DNA of 64,000 nucleotides from Dermatophilus congolensis (GTDB lineage: Bacteria; Actinomycetota; Actinomycetes; Actinomycetales; Dermatophilaceae): positions 2,480,001-2,544,000 of the forward strand of contig NZ_LT906453.1 in the NCBI RefSeq assembly GCF_900187045.1, written 5' to 3'. Each line of letters opens with the position of its first letter. Position 1 is the first letter of the stretch. Below are positions 52,080 to 59,566 of this stretch, piece by piece. Both the position numbers and the translations under genes were made by a program. Below the pieces are notes generated by a model. It saw nothing but the letters and a program-made list of their open reading frames with translations. It was not told the DNA's origin and made no database searches.

Positions 52080-53117
52080 TCACGCAGTCACAGCCAACAG
52101 CGCAAACGAAACCAACCAGTGAGTTGCCATGAAATCGCCAGCAACAGTCGCCTCCTGCGCCGAAGCAACCTGCTCAGCGGTCGCCACACGAATACGCCGC
52201 TCAATCTCACCCCCCACATACGGCCCCAACCGCCGCAACACTGCCGCCCGAGACAACGCCAACCCATACAAATGAGCACCCTTGCCATCAGCAGGATCGG
52301 ACACCTGCGGCACCTCCAATAACGAACACCCCTCCTGCCCCAGCCCCGGAAGAAAATCAGCCAACCACCCAACAAACTCATCCTCCGGAAGAATCCGGCG
52401 CATCAAATCCGCCTCCGTCAACGCAGGGGACAAAAAATCAGAACCGCCAGGCTCCCACGCCACCGGATAATCCCAATCCTTCCCAAACCAGGCACGCCCA
52501 CGCTCCACCACCAACGACCGCAACCCCCGATCGCTGCGAACCACCCCGCACGCCGACATCACATCCAACGCATCCAGCACTAACCCCATCCCAAAAGCCA
52601 CATTCGCGTGCTCACCCGAACGCACCGGATACACCAACCGCGGCAACCACTGCCTCACCAGCTCAAACACAACATCCAACAACGGCCTACTCGCCCTAGC
52701 CCACTCCCTTGCCCCAGGGACCCCCGCGCTCTGCGCCTCAAATGCAGCAGCCACCAACATCGCCGCCCAACCCCACCCATACGGCCGCTCAAACCACGGA
52801 TGCTCCCGCAAATACGCGACCTCAACTGCGATGTTCTCCGGGGTCAACCGCTCATCCAACAGCCTCACCAACCCCGCCCGCTCAGCCTGCGGCAAATCCA
52901 CCAACGTCAACAACCGCAACGCAGACCACTGCATATGACACGACGAATGCCAATCCAAAGCCCCATAAAAAGCTGGATGCAACACATGCGGAGTCACATC
53001 ACAATCACCCCGTCCCGCAGACATATGCGACGACGCATAGGGAAACTCTGTACCCACCACGTCAGGCACAGTCCGTGCCCACTGCACCGCATACAACGAA
53101 CGCCAATCAGAAGTCAC
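52080..53117 (-). CDS. DUF2891 family protein
   Basis: This 345-residue protein starts at GTG 53117. It has the family blocks LHPAFYGALDWHSSCHMQWS, ERPYGWGWAAMLVAA, RSGEHANVAFGMGLVLDA, DYPVAWEPGGSDFLSPALTEADLM (read in parts) and GKGAHLYGLALSRAAVLRRL. The pattern of Trp/His/Glu-rich helices suggests an alpha/alpha-barrel sugar-active enzyme, but DUF2891 has no proven function. No signal peptide is seen. It reads in the same direction as the DUF979 gene (83 nt upstream) and could be part of that operon. Coding is G/T-biased. Confidence 0.9.
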   Translation of the reverse strand: MTSDWRSLYAVQWARTVPDVVGTEFPYASSHMSAGRGDCDVTPHVLHPAFYGALDWHSSCHMQWSALRLLTLVDLPQAERAGLVRLLDERLTPENIAVEVAYLREHPWFERPYGWGWAAMLVAAAFEAQSAGVPGAREWARASRPLLDVVFELVRQWLPRLVYPVRSGEHANVAFGMGLVLDALDVMSACGVVRSDRGLRSLVVERGRAWFGKDWDYPVAWEPGGSDFLSPALTEADLMRRILPEDEFVGWLADFLPGLGQEGCSLLEVPQVSDPADGKGAHLYGLALSRAAVLRRLGPYVGGEIERRIRVATAEQVASAQEATVAGDFMATHWLVSFALLAVTA

Positions 53118-53200
53118 AACACACCTGCCAATCCAACGAAAACACCCAACTAGCTACACCATCAAAAACAAACGACGTACATAATCACCACGTTGCACAC

Positions 53201-54130
53201 TCATACCAACACCGCAGTCGGAGCCTGCGCCTTAATCGGACCGTACTTATCCCGCAACTCCAGCAAAGCCGCTGGAACCAGATTGAAATTCGCAGCCATC
53301 GGCGTCACCAACGTTCCACAAAAACCAGCCAACATGCCCATCGCAAAAATCGGCGCCGGATCGCCCCCCATCTGCTCCACCAACAACGGCCACCCCACCG
53401 CAGCAGTCATCACTGGAAAAGCCGCAAAAGCATTCCCCATAATCATCGTGAAAACCGCCATACCCAGGCAATACACCACCAACGCAGGCAACAACATGCC
53501 CCGCGGCAACACACTATCTGTCAGCGCCCCAACAGCTTCCCCTACCCCAGCAGCAGCAAACAACATCCCCAACGTCGCCAAAAACTGCGGCAAAATCACC
53601 GACCACCCAATATGACCCAACAACCGATCCGCCTCACGGAACGGCGCCATCACCGACCGCACCCGGAACAAAGGAAACGCCACACACAACGCCACCAGCG
53701 AAGCCACCCCCAGCCCAATCACCGTCTCCGACTTCGGCTGCAGCAACGGCTGCCCACCCACATACACCTTCGCCCCCACCGTCGCACACACCCCAGCCAC
53801 CACCGGAATGATCAACGTCGGAACAAACAACGCATTACCAAAACGCCGCGCACCTGCAGCACGCTCAGCACACGTCGACGTTTCCACCGAGCCCTTGCCC
53901 GGAAACCCCGCAGCCGCCAACAACGCCAACACAATTACCACCACCCCCTCCACAAACGCAGGTGTCCCTGTTTTCTCCACCTGACCACCAAAAGCAAACG
54001 CAAACGACAACAACGCCCAAAAAGCGAACCCACCAAAACGCTTCTTATCCTCCTTATCCCCCAACCGCACAAACGCCACCACCAAAAACAACGCCGCAAC
54101 AACCCAAATAAACCACTCAAACTGAATCAC
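53201..54130 (-). CDS. DUF979 family membrane protein
   Basis: From GTG 54130 this is a 309-residue protein; the longer frame upstream overlaps the DUF969 gene in another frame. It has eight to nine hydrophobic helices. Family-like stretches are FEWFIWVVAALFLVVAFVRLGD, FGNALFVPTLIIPVVAGVCATVGAKV (read in parts), MGNAFAAFPVMTAAVGWPLL and GFCGTLVTPMAANFNLVPAALLEL. DUF979 genes usually pair with DUF969 and lie near pyroglutamyl peptidase or 5-oxoprolinase genes. Here it is divergent from pxpABC, so it is a good candidate for a half of a 5-oxoproline transporter. That function is inference. Confidence 0.88.
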   Translation of the reverse strand: MIQFEWFIWVVAALFLVVAFVRLGDKEDKKRFGGFAFWALLSFAFAFGGQVEKTGTPAFVEGVVVIVLALLAAAGFPGKGSVETSTCAERAAGARRFGNALFVPTLIIPVVAGVCATVGAKVYVGGQPLLQPKSETVIGLGVASLVALCVAFPLFRVRSVMAPFREADRLLGHIGWSVILPQFLATLGMLFAAAGVGEAVGALTDSVLPRGMLLPALVVYCLGMAVFTMIMGNAFAAFPVMTAAVGWPLLVEQMGGDPAPIFAMGMLAGFCGTLVTPMAANFNLVPAALLELRDKYGPIKAQAPTAVLV

Positions 54131-54146
54131 CGCCGCCCCGCACCCA

Positions 54147-54851
54147 TCAGCGACCACCCTCCGAATCAACAGAATCAGCACCAGACTGCGCCAACGCCGA
54201 AACCTGCCGATCAAAACGCAGCATCCGGAAACCATGAATAACCAACGCACACAAACCCGTCGGAATTGCCCACAAGGCAATCTCCAACGCATCCAACTGC
54301 AACCCATACGTGCTATCCACAAAGCCCGTAATCAACAGAATCGACCCCATCGCAAGGAAAATATCCTCACCAAAAAACAACCCAACATTGTCCGCCGAAG
54401 CAGCAAAAGAGCGAATCTTCTCCCGCATCGCCCCATTCACAAACCCATACTTACGCTGCGCCGCACCCTCAGCCATCGGCGCGACAATCGGCCGCACCGC
54501 CTGCGCAGGACCACCAATCGAATTCAACCCCAACGCCGCCGACACCTGACGAATCGCCAAATACACCGCCAACAAACGCCCCACCGTCATCCCCCGCAAA
54601 CGCCCCATCAAAACCCGCGCCTGATCCTGCAACCCCATACGCTCCACCAACCCGATCACCGGCAACGCAATCACAAAAATCGTCACCTGACGCGAACCAG
54701 CAAACCCCGACCCAAACGCCTCCACAATCCGCACCGGACTCATCCCCGCAACCACGCCAGCCACCACCCCAGCAGCAGTCACCACCAACATCGAATTCAC
54801 CCGCAAAGCAAAACCAACCACCACCACAACAACCGCAACCAAAACCCACAT
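54147..54851 (-). CDS. DUF969 family membrane protein
   Basis: From ATG 54851 (GAGGTG 7 nt upstream) this is a 234-residue protein. It has about six hydrophobic segments, with WVLVAVVVVVVGFALRVNSM at the start, IVEAFGSGFAGSRQVTIFVIALPVIGLVER (read in parts), GLNSIGGPAQAVRPIVAPMAEGA and SADNVGLFFGEDIFLAMGSI. These match DUF969. The gene is 16 nt before the DUF979 gene; the two probably form one membrane complex. The operon is divergent from pxpA, with a 188-nt shared promoter region. Confidence 0.88.
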   Translation of the reverse strand: MWVLVAVVVVVVGFALRVNSMLVVTAAGVVAGVVAGMSPVRIVEAFGSGFAGSRQVTIFVIALPVIGLVERMGLQDQARVLMGRLRGMTVGRLLAVYLAIRQVSAALGLNSIGGPAQAVRPIVAPMAEGAAQRKYGFVNGAMREKIRSFAASADNVGLFFGEDIFLAMGSILLITGFVDSTYGLQLDALEIALWAIPTGLCALVIHGFRMLRFDRQVSALAQSGADSVDSEGGR

Positions 54852-55039
54852 ACAGCAACACCTCAACCCAAAAAGGAAACCGGACACCCCACCCCACACA
54901 GACACCGCACAAACCCCGACGCCTGCCCGGACCCTACGAGCTCAACACCCCGCTGCCAAGCCCCCAACACCACCGAAAAACACCGCACACCAAAAAACTC
55001 ACCTATTGACAACACATAACGGTGATAAACAATGTGCCC
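54852..55039. promoter_or_regulatory. Divergent promoter region between DUF969 and pxpA
   Basis: This A/C-rich gap holds both promoters. TTGACA at 55006-55011 is a perfect -35 hexamer facing pxpA, but the start codon lies only about 28 nt away, so the -10 would fall at or next to the start; a leaderless transcript is possible. No clear operator dyad was found. Confidence 0.4.
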
Positions 55040-55817
55040 ATGCCGAACCAACCCACCACCATCGACCTCAACGCCGATCTCGGCGAATCCTACGGACACT
55101 GGAGGCTCGGCAACGACACCGCCCTACTCAACATCGTCACATCCGCCAACGTCGCATGCGGCTTCCACGCCGGAGACCCCACCACACTCCTAACCACACT
55201 CACCAACGCAGCTCACCACGGCATTAGCGTCGGCGCACAAGTCTCCTACAACGACCTCCCCGGCTTCGGACGCCGCTTCATCGACGTCCCACCCACCGAC
55301 CTCAAAGCCGACATCCTCTACCAAATCAGCGCCCTCGACGGCCTCGCCCGCACCGCCGGCACCCACCTGTCCTACGTCAAACCCCACGGCGCCCTCTACA
55401 ACGCCATCGTCCACCACGAACCACAAGCCCGCGCCGTCATCGACGCCCTCACCGCCTACCCCCCTGCCCCTACTCACCCTCCCCGGATCTATCGCCAACC
55501 ACATCGCCCAATCCGAAGGCATCACCACCTACCACGAAGCATTCGCCGACCGCGCCTACACCAACGAAGGCACCCTCGTACCCCGCACCCACCCACACGC
55601 CCTCCTACACGACCCCCACCACATCGCCGAACGCATCACCCACCTAGCCACCACCGGAACCATCACCAGCATCGACGGCACCAACATCCACATCAACCCC
55701 CACTCCATCTGCATCCACGGCGACACCCCCAACGCCGTCACCATCGCCACCCACATCCGCACCCACCTCGAACAAGCCGGAATCACCCTGCAACCCTTCA
55801 CCACCAACCACCCATGA
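55040..55817 (+). pseudogene. pxpA: pxpA, 5-oxoprolinase subunit A (LamB/YcsF), interrupted by a frameshift
   Basis: The first part has [52 protein letters not shown] and [10 protein letters not shown], all hallmarks of PxpA. After ALTAY the frame is lost in the C6 run at 55459-55464. The next frame continues as expected with [40 protein letters not shown] and [16 protein letters not shown], and ends at TGA 55815-55817, which overlaps the pxpB ATG by 4 nt. One additional C would restore a protein of about 259 residues. PxpA acts with PxpB and PxpC to hydrolyse 5-oxoproline to glutamate using ATP. The start codon could also be GTG 55022 or GTG 55034. Confidence 0.85.
55459..55464 (+). other. 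C6 homopolymer at the pxpA frameshift
   Basis: A run of six C's inside TAC-C-run-TG marks the point where the two parts of pxpA must be joined. Seven C's would keep one open frame across the gene. Confidence 0.7.
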
Positions 55818-56479
55818 AAGCCACACTCCACCCCGTCGGCGACCGCGCCATCCTCATCGACCTACCCGACGAACACACACGCCGCGCCCTCGACACCGAA
55901 CTACGCCAACGCCGCACCCACGGATGGCTCAACAACACCATCATCGAACAAATCCCAGCCGCCCAAACCATCCTCCTCCGCCTAGCCACCCCCACCGACA
56001 CCGCCGCCCTCGCCACCGAACTGCGCCACCTCCTCCCCACCCTCACCCCCACCAACCACACCACCACCGAAACAACCACCACCGAAACAACCATCCCAGT
56101 CACCTACAACGGCGAAGACCTCCACACCCTGGCCCACCACCTAAACACCACCCCCACCGAACTCATCACCTGGCACACCCACCGCCCCTGGACCGTCGAC
56201 TTCTGCGGATTCATGCCCGGATTCGCCTACCTCACCCGCCAACCAGACCCCAACAACCACCTCGACACCACCCCCATACCCCGCCACCACACCCCCCGCA
56301 CCCGCATCCCCGCCGGATCCGTAGCCCTCGCCGCACACTGGAGCGCCATCTACCCCCACCCCTCCCCTGGCGGCTGGCAACTCATCGGACACACCACCCA
56401 CCCCATCTGGAACATCCACACCACCCCACCAACAACCCTGCGCCCAGGACAACACATCCGCTTCCAGGAAACCCGATGA
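55814..56479 (+). CDS. pxpB: 5-oxoprolinase subunit B (PxpB, KipI family)
   Basis: This 221-residue protein starts at ATG 55814. It has [16 protein letters not shown], then a Thr/Glu-rich linker that includes an exact 15-bp tandem duplication (56063-56092). The family core follows: [60 protein letters not shown] (read in parts). It is complete, unlike its neighbours pxpA and pxpC. Because the shifted first part of pxpA happens to be in frame with it, an automatic call may show a false PxpA-PxpB fusion ending at the pxpB stop. It overlaps pxpC by 4 nt. Confidence 0.93.
   Translation: MKATLHPVGDRAILIDLPDEHTRRALDTELRQRRTHGWLNNTIIEQIPAAQTILLRLATPTDTAALATELRHLLPTLTPTNHTTTETTTTETTIPVTYNGEDLHTLAHHLNTTPTELITWHTHRPWTVDFCGFMPGFAYLTRQPDPNNHLDTTPIPRHHTPRTRIPAGSVALAAHWSAIYPHPSPGGWQLIGHTTHPIWNIHTTPPTTLRPGQHIRFQETR
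56063..56092 (+). repeat. 15-bp exact tandem repeat in pxpB
   Basis: Two copies of a 15-nt unit (56063-56077, 56078-56092) encode the Thr/Glu-rich linker of PxpB. The length keeps the reading frame. Confidence 0.85.
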
Positions 56480-57361
56480 GAACCATCACCATCACTCACC
56501 CCGGCCCCCAATCCACCCTCCAAGACCTCGGCCGCCCCGGCCACGCCGACATCGGCATCCCCCACAGCGGCGCCGCCGACCGAGCATCCGCCCAACGCGC
56601 CAACCGCATCCTCGGCAACCACGAAAACGCAACCCTCATCGAAAACATCCTCGGCAACCTCACCCTCACCACCCACCCCCCCCATCACCTTCACCGTCAC
56701 CGGCGCCCCCACACCCCTACACATCAACAACACCCCCGCCCCCACCGACACCCCCATCTACGCCCCCACCAACAGCACCATCCACCTCGGCACCCCCACA
56801 CACGGCCTACGCACCTACCTCGCCATCAACGGCGGCATCCACGCCCCCACCACCCTCGGCAGCACATCAACCAACCCCACCGCAGGCATCGGCCCCGCCC
56901 CACTCACCGCCGGAACCCACCTCACCCTCAACCCACCAACCGGCACACCCACCTGGAACACCCCACCCGACGTCACCCACGCCCGGGGAACCCCACACAC
57001 CGCACGCGTCATCCTCGGCCCCCGCGACAACTGGTTCACCTCCCACGCCATCACCACCCTGTTCACCACCACCTGGACCACCACCCCCAACCTCGACCGC
57101 ATCGGCATCCGCCTCACCGGAGCACAACTACAACGCACCCACACCAAAGAACTCCCCTCCGAAGGCACAATCCGCGGCGCCATCCAAATCCCACCCAACG
57201 GCGAACCAGTCATCTTCCTCGCCGACCACCCCGCCACCGGCGGCTACCCCGTCATCGGCGTCATCAACGACACAGACACCGACACACTCGCCCAAGCCCG
57301 CCCCGGCGACACAATCCGATTCACCCCACAACCACCACCCTTTCCGCGCGACATACTGTGA
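56476..57361 (+). pseudogene. pxpC: pxpC, 5-oxoprolinase subunit C (biotin-dependent-carboxyltransferase-like), interrupted by a frameshift
   Basis: The first part has TITHPGPQSTLQDLGRPGHA, IGIPHSGAADRASAQRANR and ENATLIENILGNLTLTTH. In the C8 run at 56676-56683 the frame is lost; seven C's would restore it. The other frame then gives ITFTVTGAPTPLHINNTPAP, LRTYLAINGGIHAPTTLGS, RVILGPRDNWFTSHAI, LSEG-like ELPSEGTIRGAIQIPPNGEP and ends at TGA 57359-57361. The corrected length is about 294 residues, normal for PxpC. Together with PxpA and PxpB it would form the ATP-dependent 5-oxoprolinase. The coding strand is extremely C-rich. Confidence 0.85.
56676..56683 (+). other. C8 homopolymer at the pxpC frameshift
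   Basis: A run of eight C's lies at the junction of the two pxpC parts. Seven (or ten) C's would keep one frame. It is the longest mononucleotide run noticed in the coding sequence here. Confidence 0.7.
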
Positions 57362-57365
57362 AAAC

Positions 57366-58016
57366 GTGACCACCCCCCTACCCAACACCCCCGCCCCCGA
57401 CAACCCACCCGGAAAACTCGTCATCATCCGCCACGGCGAAACCTCCTGGTCCAAACTCGGACGACACACCGGACTCACCGACATCCCCCTGACCCACCAC
57501 GGCGAAGAACTCGCCCGCCGCGCAGGCGCCCTCGTCAAGGACTACAACTTCACCCTCATTCTCTCCTCGCCCCTCCAACGCGCCCGACGCACCGCCGAAC
57601 TGGCCGGACTAACCCCAGAAATAGAAGACCTCATGGTCGAGTGGGACTACGGCGGCTACGAAGGCCGCACCACCGGATCCATCCGCGAAGAACTCGGCTA
57701 CAACTGGACCGCCTTCACCCACGGCGTCATCCGCGGCGAAACACCCGGAGAAACCGTCGAAGAAGTCGCAGCCCGCGCCTCCCGCGTCCTCACACGCGCT
57801 CTACCAGCCATGACACGCGGAGACGTCGCCCTCGTAGCCCACGGCCACTTCCTACGCATTCTCACAGCCGTCTTCCTACGCATGGCCCCCCGCTTTGGAT
57901 CAGCCCTCACCCTCGACGCAGGCTCAGTTAGCGTTCTGGGCTACTACCGCGAAGCACCCGCCATCCTTGCGTGGAACCACGGCCCCACTTTGCCTCGAAC
58001 ACCCTGCGAATCGTAA
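57366..58016 (+). CDS. Histidine phosphatase family protein
   Basis: This 216-residue protein starts at GTG 57366, 4 nt after pxpC. It begins with a short Pro-rich lead, then LVIIRHGETSWSKLGRHTG with catalytic His, SSPLQRARRTAEL, VEWDYGGYEGRTT, and VALVAHGHFLRIL with the second His. The motif EWDYGGYEG is typical of the Ais/phosphoglycerate-mutase-like group, which act on sugar or nucleotide phosphates. Position suggests it is cotranscribed with the pxp genes, but a functional link is not evident. Confidence 0.92.
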   Translation: MTTPLPNTPAPDNPPGKLVIIRHGETSWSKLGRHTGLTDIPLTHHGEELARRAGALVKDYNFTLILSSPLQRARRTAELAGLTPEIEDLMVEWDYGGYEGRTTGSIREELGYNWTAFTHGVIRGETPGETVEEVAARASRVLTRALPAMTRGDVALVAHGHFLRILTAVFLRMAPRFGSALTLDAGSVSVLGYYREAPAILAWNHGPTLPRTPCES

Positions 58017-58425
58017 AAAATCCACCACCAAATCCACCCCTACTGCCACCGAAAGTACAGCTAATACCCACGCCTGAGCAGAAGAATCTACTGAGAAGAC
58101 AAGTAACACCAAACAAAGCACGATACACCTTCTCTTTTTCCATAAAAATAAAAATGTTTTTAACACTTGTCCATGTCGATCGACCATTCACTCTCACGAT
58201 TACCTAAAGACCTCAGAAAAGTTGATAAAAATACATGTCGACCTGGACACTTGACTACAAAAACATACCCTCACCTGCAGTATTCCTCTTGGACAAAGAG
58301 ACTCAGAAGCGCTACCTTCATTGATAGCGACTACAAGTCCAGGGGGAGATCCCAGCCATAACCAAGGGATCTATTTTTCAATACCTAAAATTCCGCGAGG
58401 AATTATGGCAACTGGAGGGAGAGGC
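58017..58425. promoter_or_regulatory. A+T-rich regulatory region before the GntR gene
   Basis: These 409 bases are much richer in A+T than the rest of the window. TGTCCATGTCGA (58168-58179) and the inverted TCGACCTGGACA (58238-58249) match at 11 of 12 positions, a possible pair of operator half-sites for the GntR protein. The ATG at 58405 is in frame with the regulator, but the one at 58426 has the stronger ribosome site. No other gene was found. Confidence 0.45.
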
Positions 58426-59079
58426 ATGTCGCGTGCAATATCTGCGACTGAACGCGCCTACAACGCCACACGAGGAAAAATCCTCGATGGGGCGTTGGCC
58501 GGTGGTGACGTCATCACCGAGGGCGCAGTTTCCACCGAACTCGGAATCAGCCGCACGCCAGTACGCGAAGCGTTCCTCCGCCTCCAGGCGGAAGGGCTTC
58601 TGCAGCTTTACCCCAAACGCGGTGCCGTCGTGGTACCAGTCACCGCCGAGGAAGCACTCTCGGTCGGTGAGGCGCGCGAAATCATCGAATCCTTCGCCGT
58701 CACCAAACTCCTATCCGAGTCACCTGAACCCCCAGCGGAACTCGTAGACCGCTTGTGGGAATGCCTCAACGCACAACGACAGGCAATCCGAGCCCACAAT
58801 GCCTCAGCGTTCATCGATGCCGACACAAGCTTTCACCTAGCCATCGTGGAGCTGAGCGAAAACGACTTCTTCTTTGACCTCTACAAAAGCCTGCGCGACC
58901 ACCAGCGTCGCCTAGCAGTACACGCAGGCGCACTCACCCCCGCCAACATGACCGCCTCATACAACGAGCACGTCAAACTGGCAGGACTTTTGAGCGAAGG
59001 TGAACTCGACGGCTACCTTGCCTTCCTGCGCAAACACCTACGTGAAGGACGCAAACGTATGGGCGTCGACATGGTCTAG
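58426..59079 (+). CDS. GntR-family regulator with FCD ligand domain
   Basis: This 217-residue protein starts at ATG 58426, 7 nt after GGAGGG. Residues 1-75 form the GntR winged helix: SATERAYNATRGKILDGAL, ITEGAVSTELGISRTPVREAFLRLQAEGLL (read in parts) and GAVVVPVTAEEA. The FCD domain (about 80-210) is all-helical, with ESFAVTKLL, FIDADTSFHLAIVELSENDFF (read in parts) and NEHVKLAGLLSEGELDGYLAFLRKHL (in parts). Such regulators bind a small carboxylate, often with a metal. The pxp/DUF969-DUF979 genes are the nearest candidate targets. A very long palindrome follows the stop. Confidence 0.94.
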   Translation: MSRAISATERAYNATRGKILDGALAGGDVITEGAVSTELGISRTPVREAFLRLQAEGLLQLYPKRGAVVVPVTAEEALSVGEAREIIESFAVTKLLSESPEPPAELVDRLWECLNAQRQAIRAHNASAFIDADTSFHLAIVELSENDFFFDLYKSLRDHQRRLAVHAGALTPANMTASYNEHVKLAGLLSEGELDGYLAFLRKHLREGRKRMGVDMV

Positions 59080-59139
59080 CATTTAATAAAGAGGTGGGCC
59101 CTGACCTATAGGTCAGGGCCCACCTCTTTATTAAATGCT
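59078..59139. terminator. 62-bp perfect palindrome, bidirectional terminator
   Basis: All of 59078-59139 is a perfect palindrome, 31 bases on each side with centre TATA. It starts at the GntR stop codon region and lies before the end of the converging lysine-rich protein gene (59159). Both arms contain A/T-rich outer parts, so in either direction the hairpin is followed or preceded by A/T bases. It very probably terminates both transcripts. Confidence 0.8.
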
Positions 59140-59158
59140 TCGAAAAGAATTTCGAGCA

Positions 59159-59566
59159 TCATTCTCCGGGCATCCGCTCCCGCGGTGGCTCATAACCAGT
59201 CGCCCCGTTAGGCACACGGTAATTCTGACCACCTAGCATCTCGCCAGTGACATGATCGATTTTTGTGGCTTCGATCTTTGACTCATTCTGCTGACGGAAA
59301 GACTTCGCTACCCCATAAACAAGGTTCACCAACCCCCACGCCACGATGAGCGCAGCAAGGTAACGAAGAATCATTTGGTCGAACTCCATCCCTCCATCCA
59401 CATACTTAAGCAAAGCAGGGATCGTCATCACCGTGGCGAAAAGCACACTGATACTGAAAGGAGGAAGGTCAGGCTTCTCTTCCACGATAATCGTGGTGAC
59501 AGACTCCTTTCCTTTCTTACCTTTCTTTCCTTTTTTGCCTTTTTTAGGCTGCGATTTCGCCGACAT
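59159..59566 (-). CDS. Small lysine/glycine-rich membrane protein after flhA
   Basis: This 135-residue protein starts at ATG 59566, after AGGAG, inside the last 23 nt of flhA in another frame. The N-terminus has a KKG repeat (four units, residues 8-20). Then come an acidic patch (VEEKPDLPP), two hydrophobic segments (about 36-55 and 67-88), and a polar tail with ATKIDHVTGEMLGGQNYRVPNG. The fold suggests a small double-spanning protein with the basic N-terminus in the cytoplasm. I do not recognise the family. Coupling to flhA suggests a role in or near flagellar export; this is inference. Confidence 0.72.
   Translation of the reverse strand: MSAKSQPKKGKKGKKGKKGKESVTTIIVEEKPDLPPFSISVLFATVMTIPALLKYVDGGMEFDQMILRYLAALIVAWGLVNLVYGVAKSFRQQNESKIEATKIDHVTGEMLGGQNYRVPNGATGYEPPRERMPGE

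Noticed and set aside
55022-56479. A 485-residue PxpA-PxpB fusion protein
   Set aside because: The open frame is an accident: the middle part has no PxpA similarity and is a His/Pro/Arg-rich shadow, while the true PxpA C-terminus is in another frame.
58405-58425. Earlier start of the GntR regulator at ATG 58405
   Set aside because: It would add only MATGGRG before the second ATG, which has a better-placed GGAGGG site; it cannot be fully excluded.
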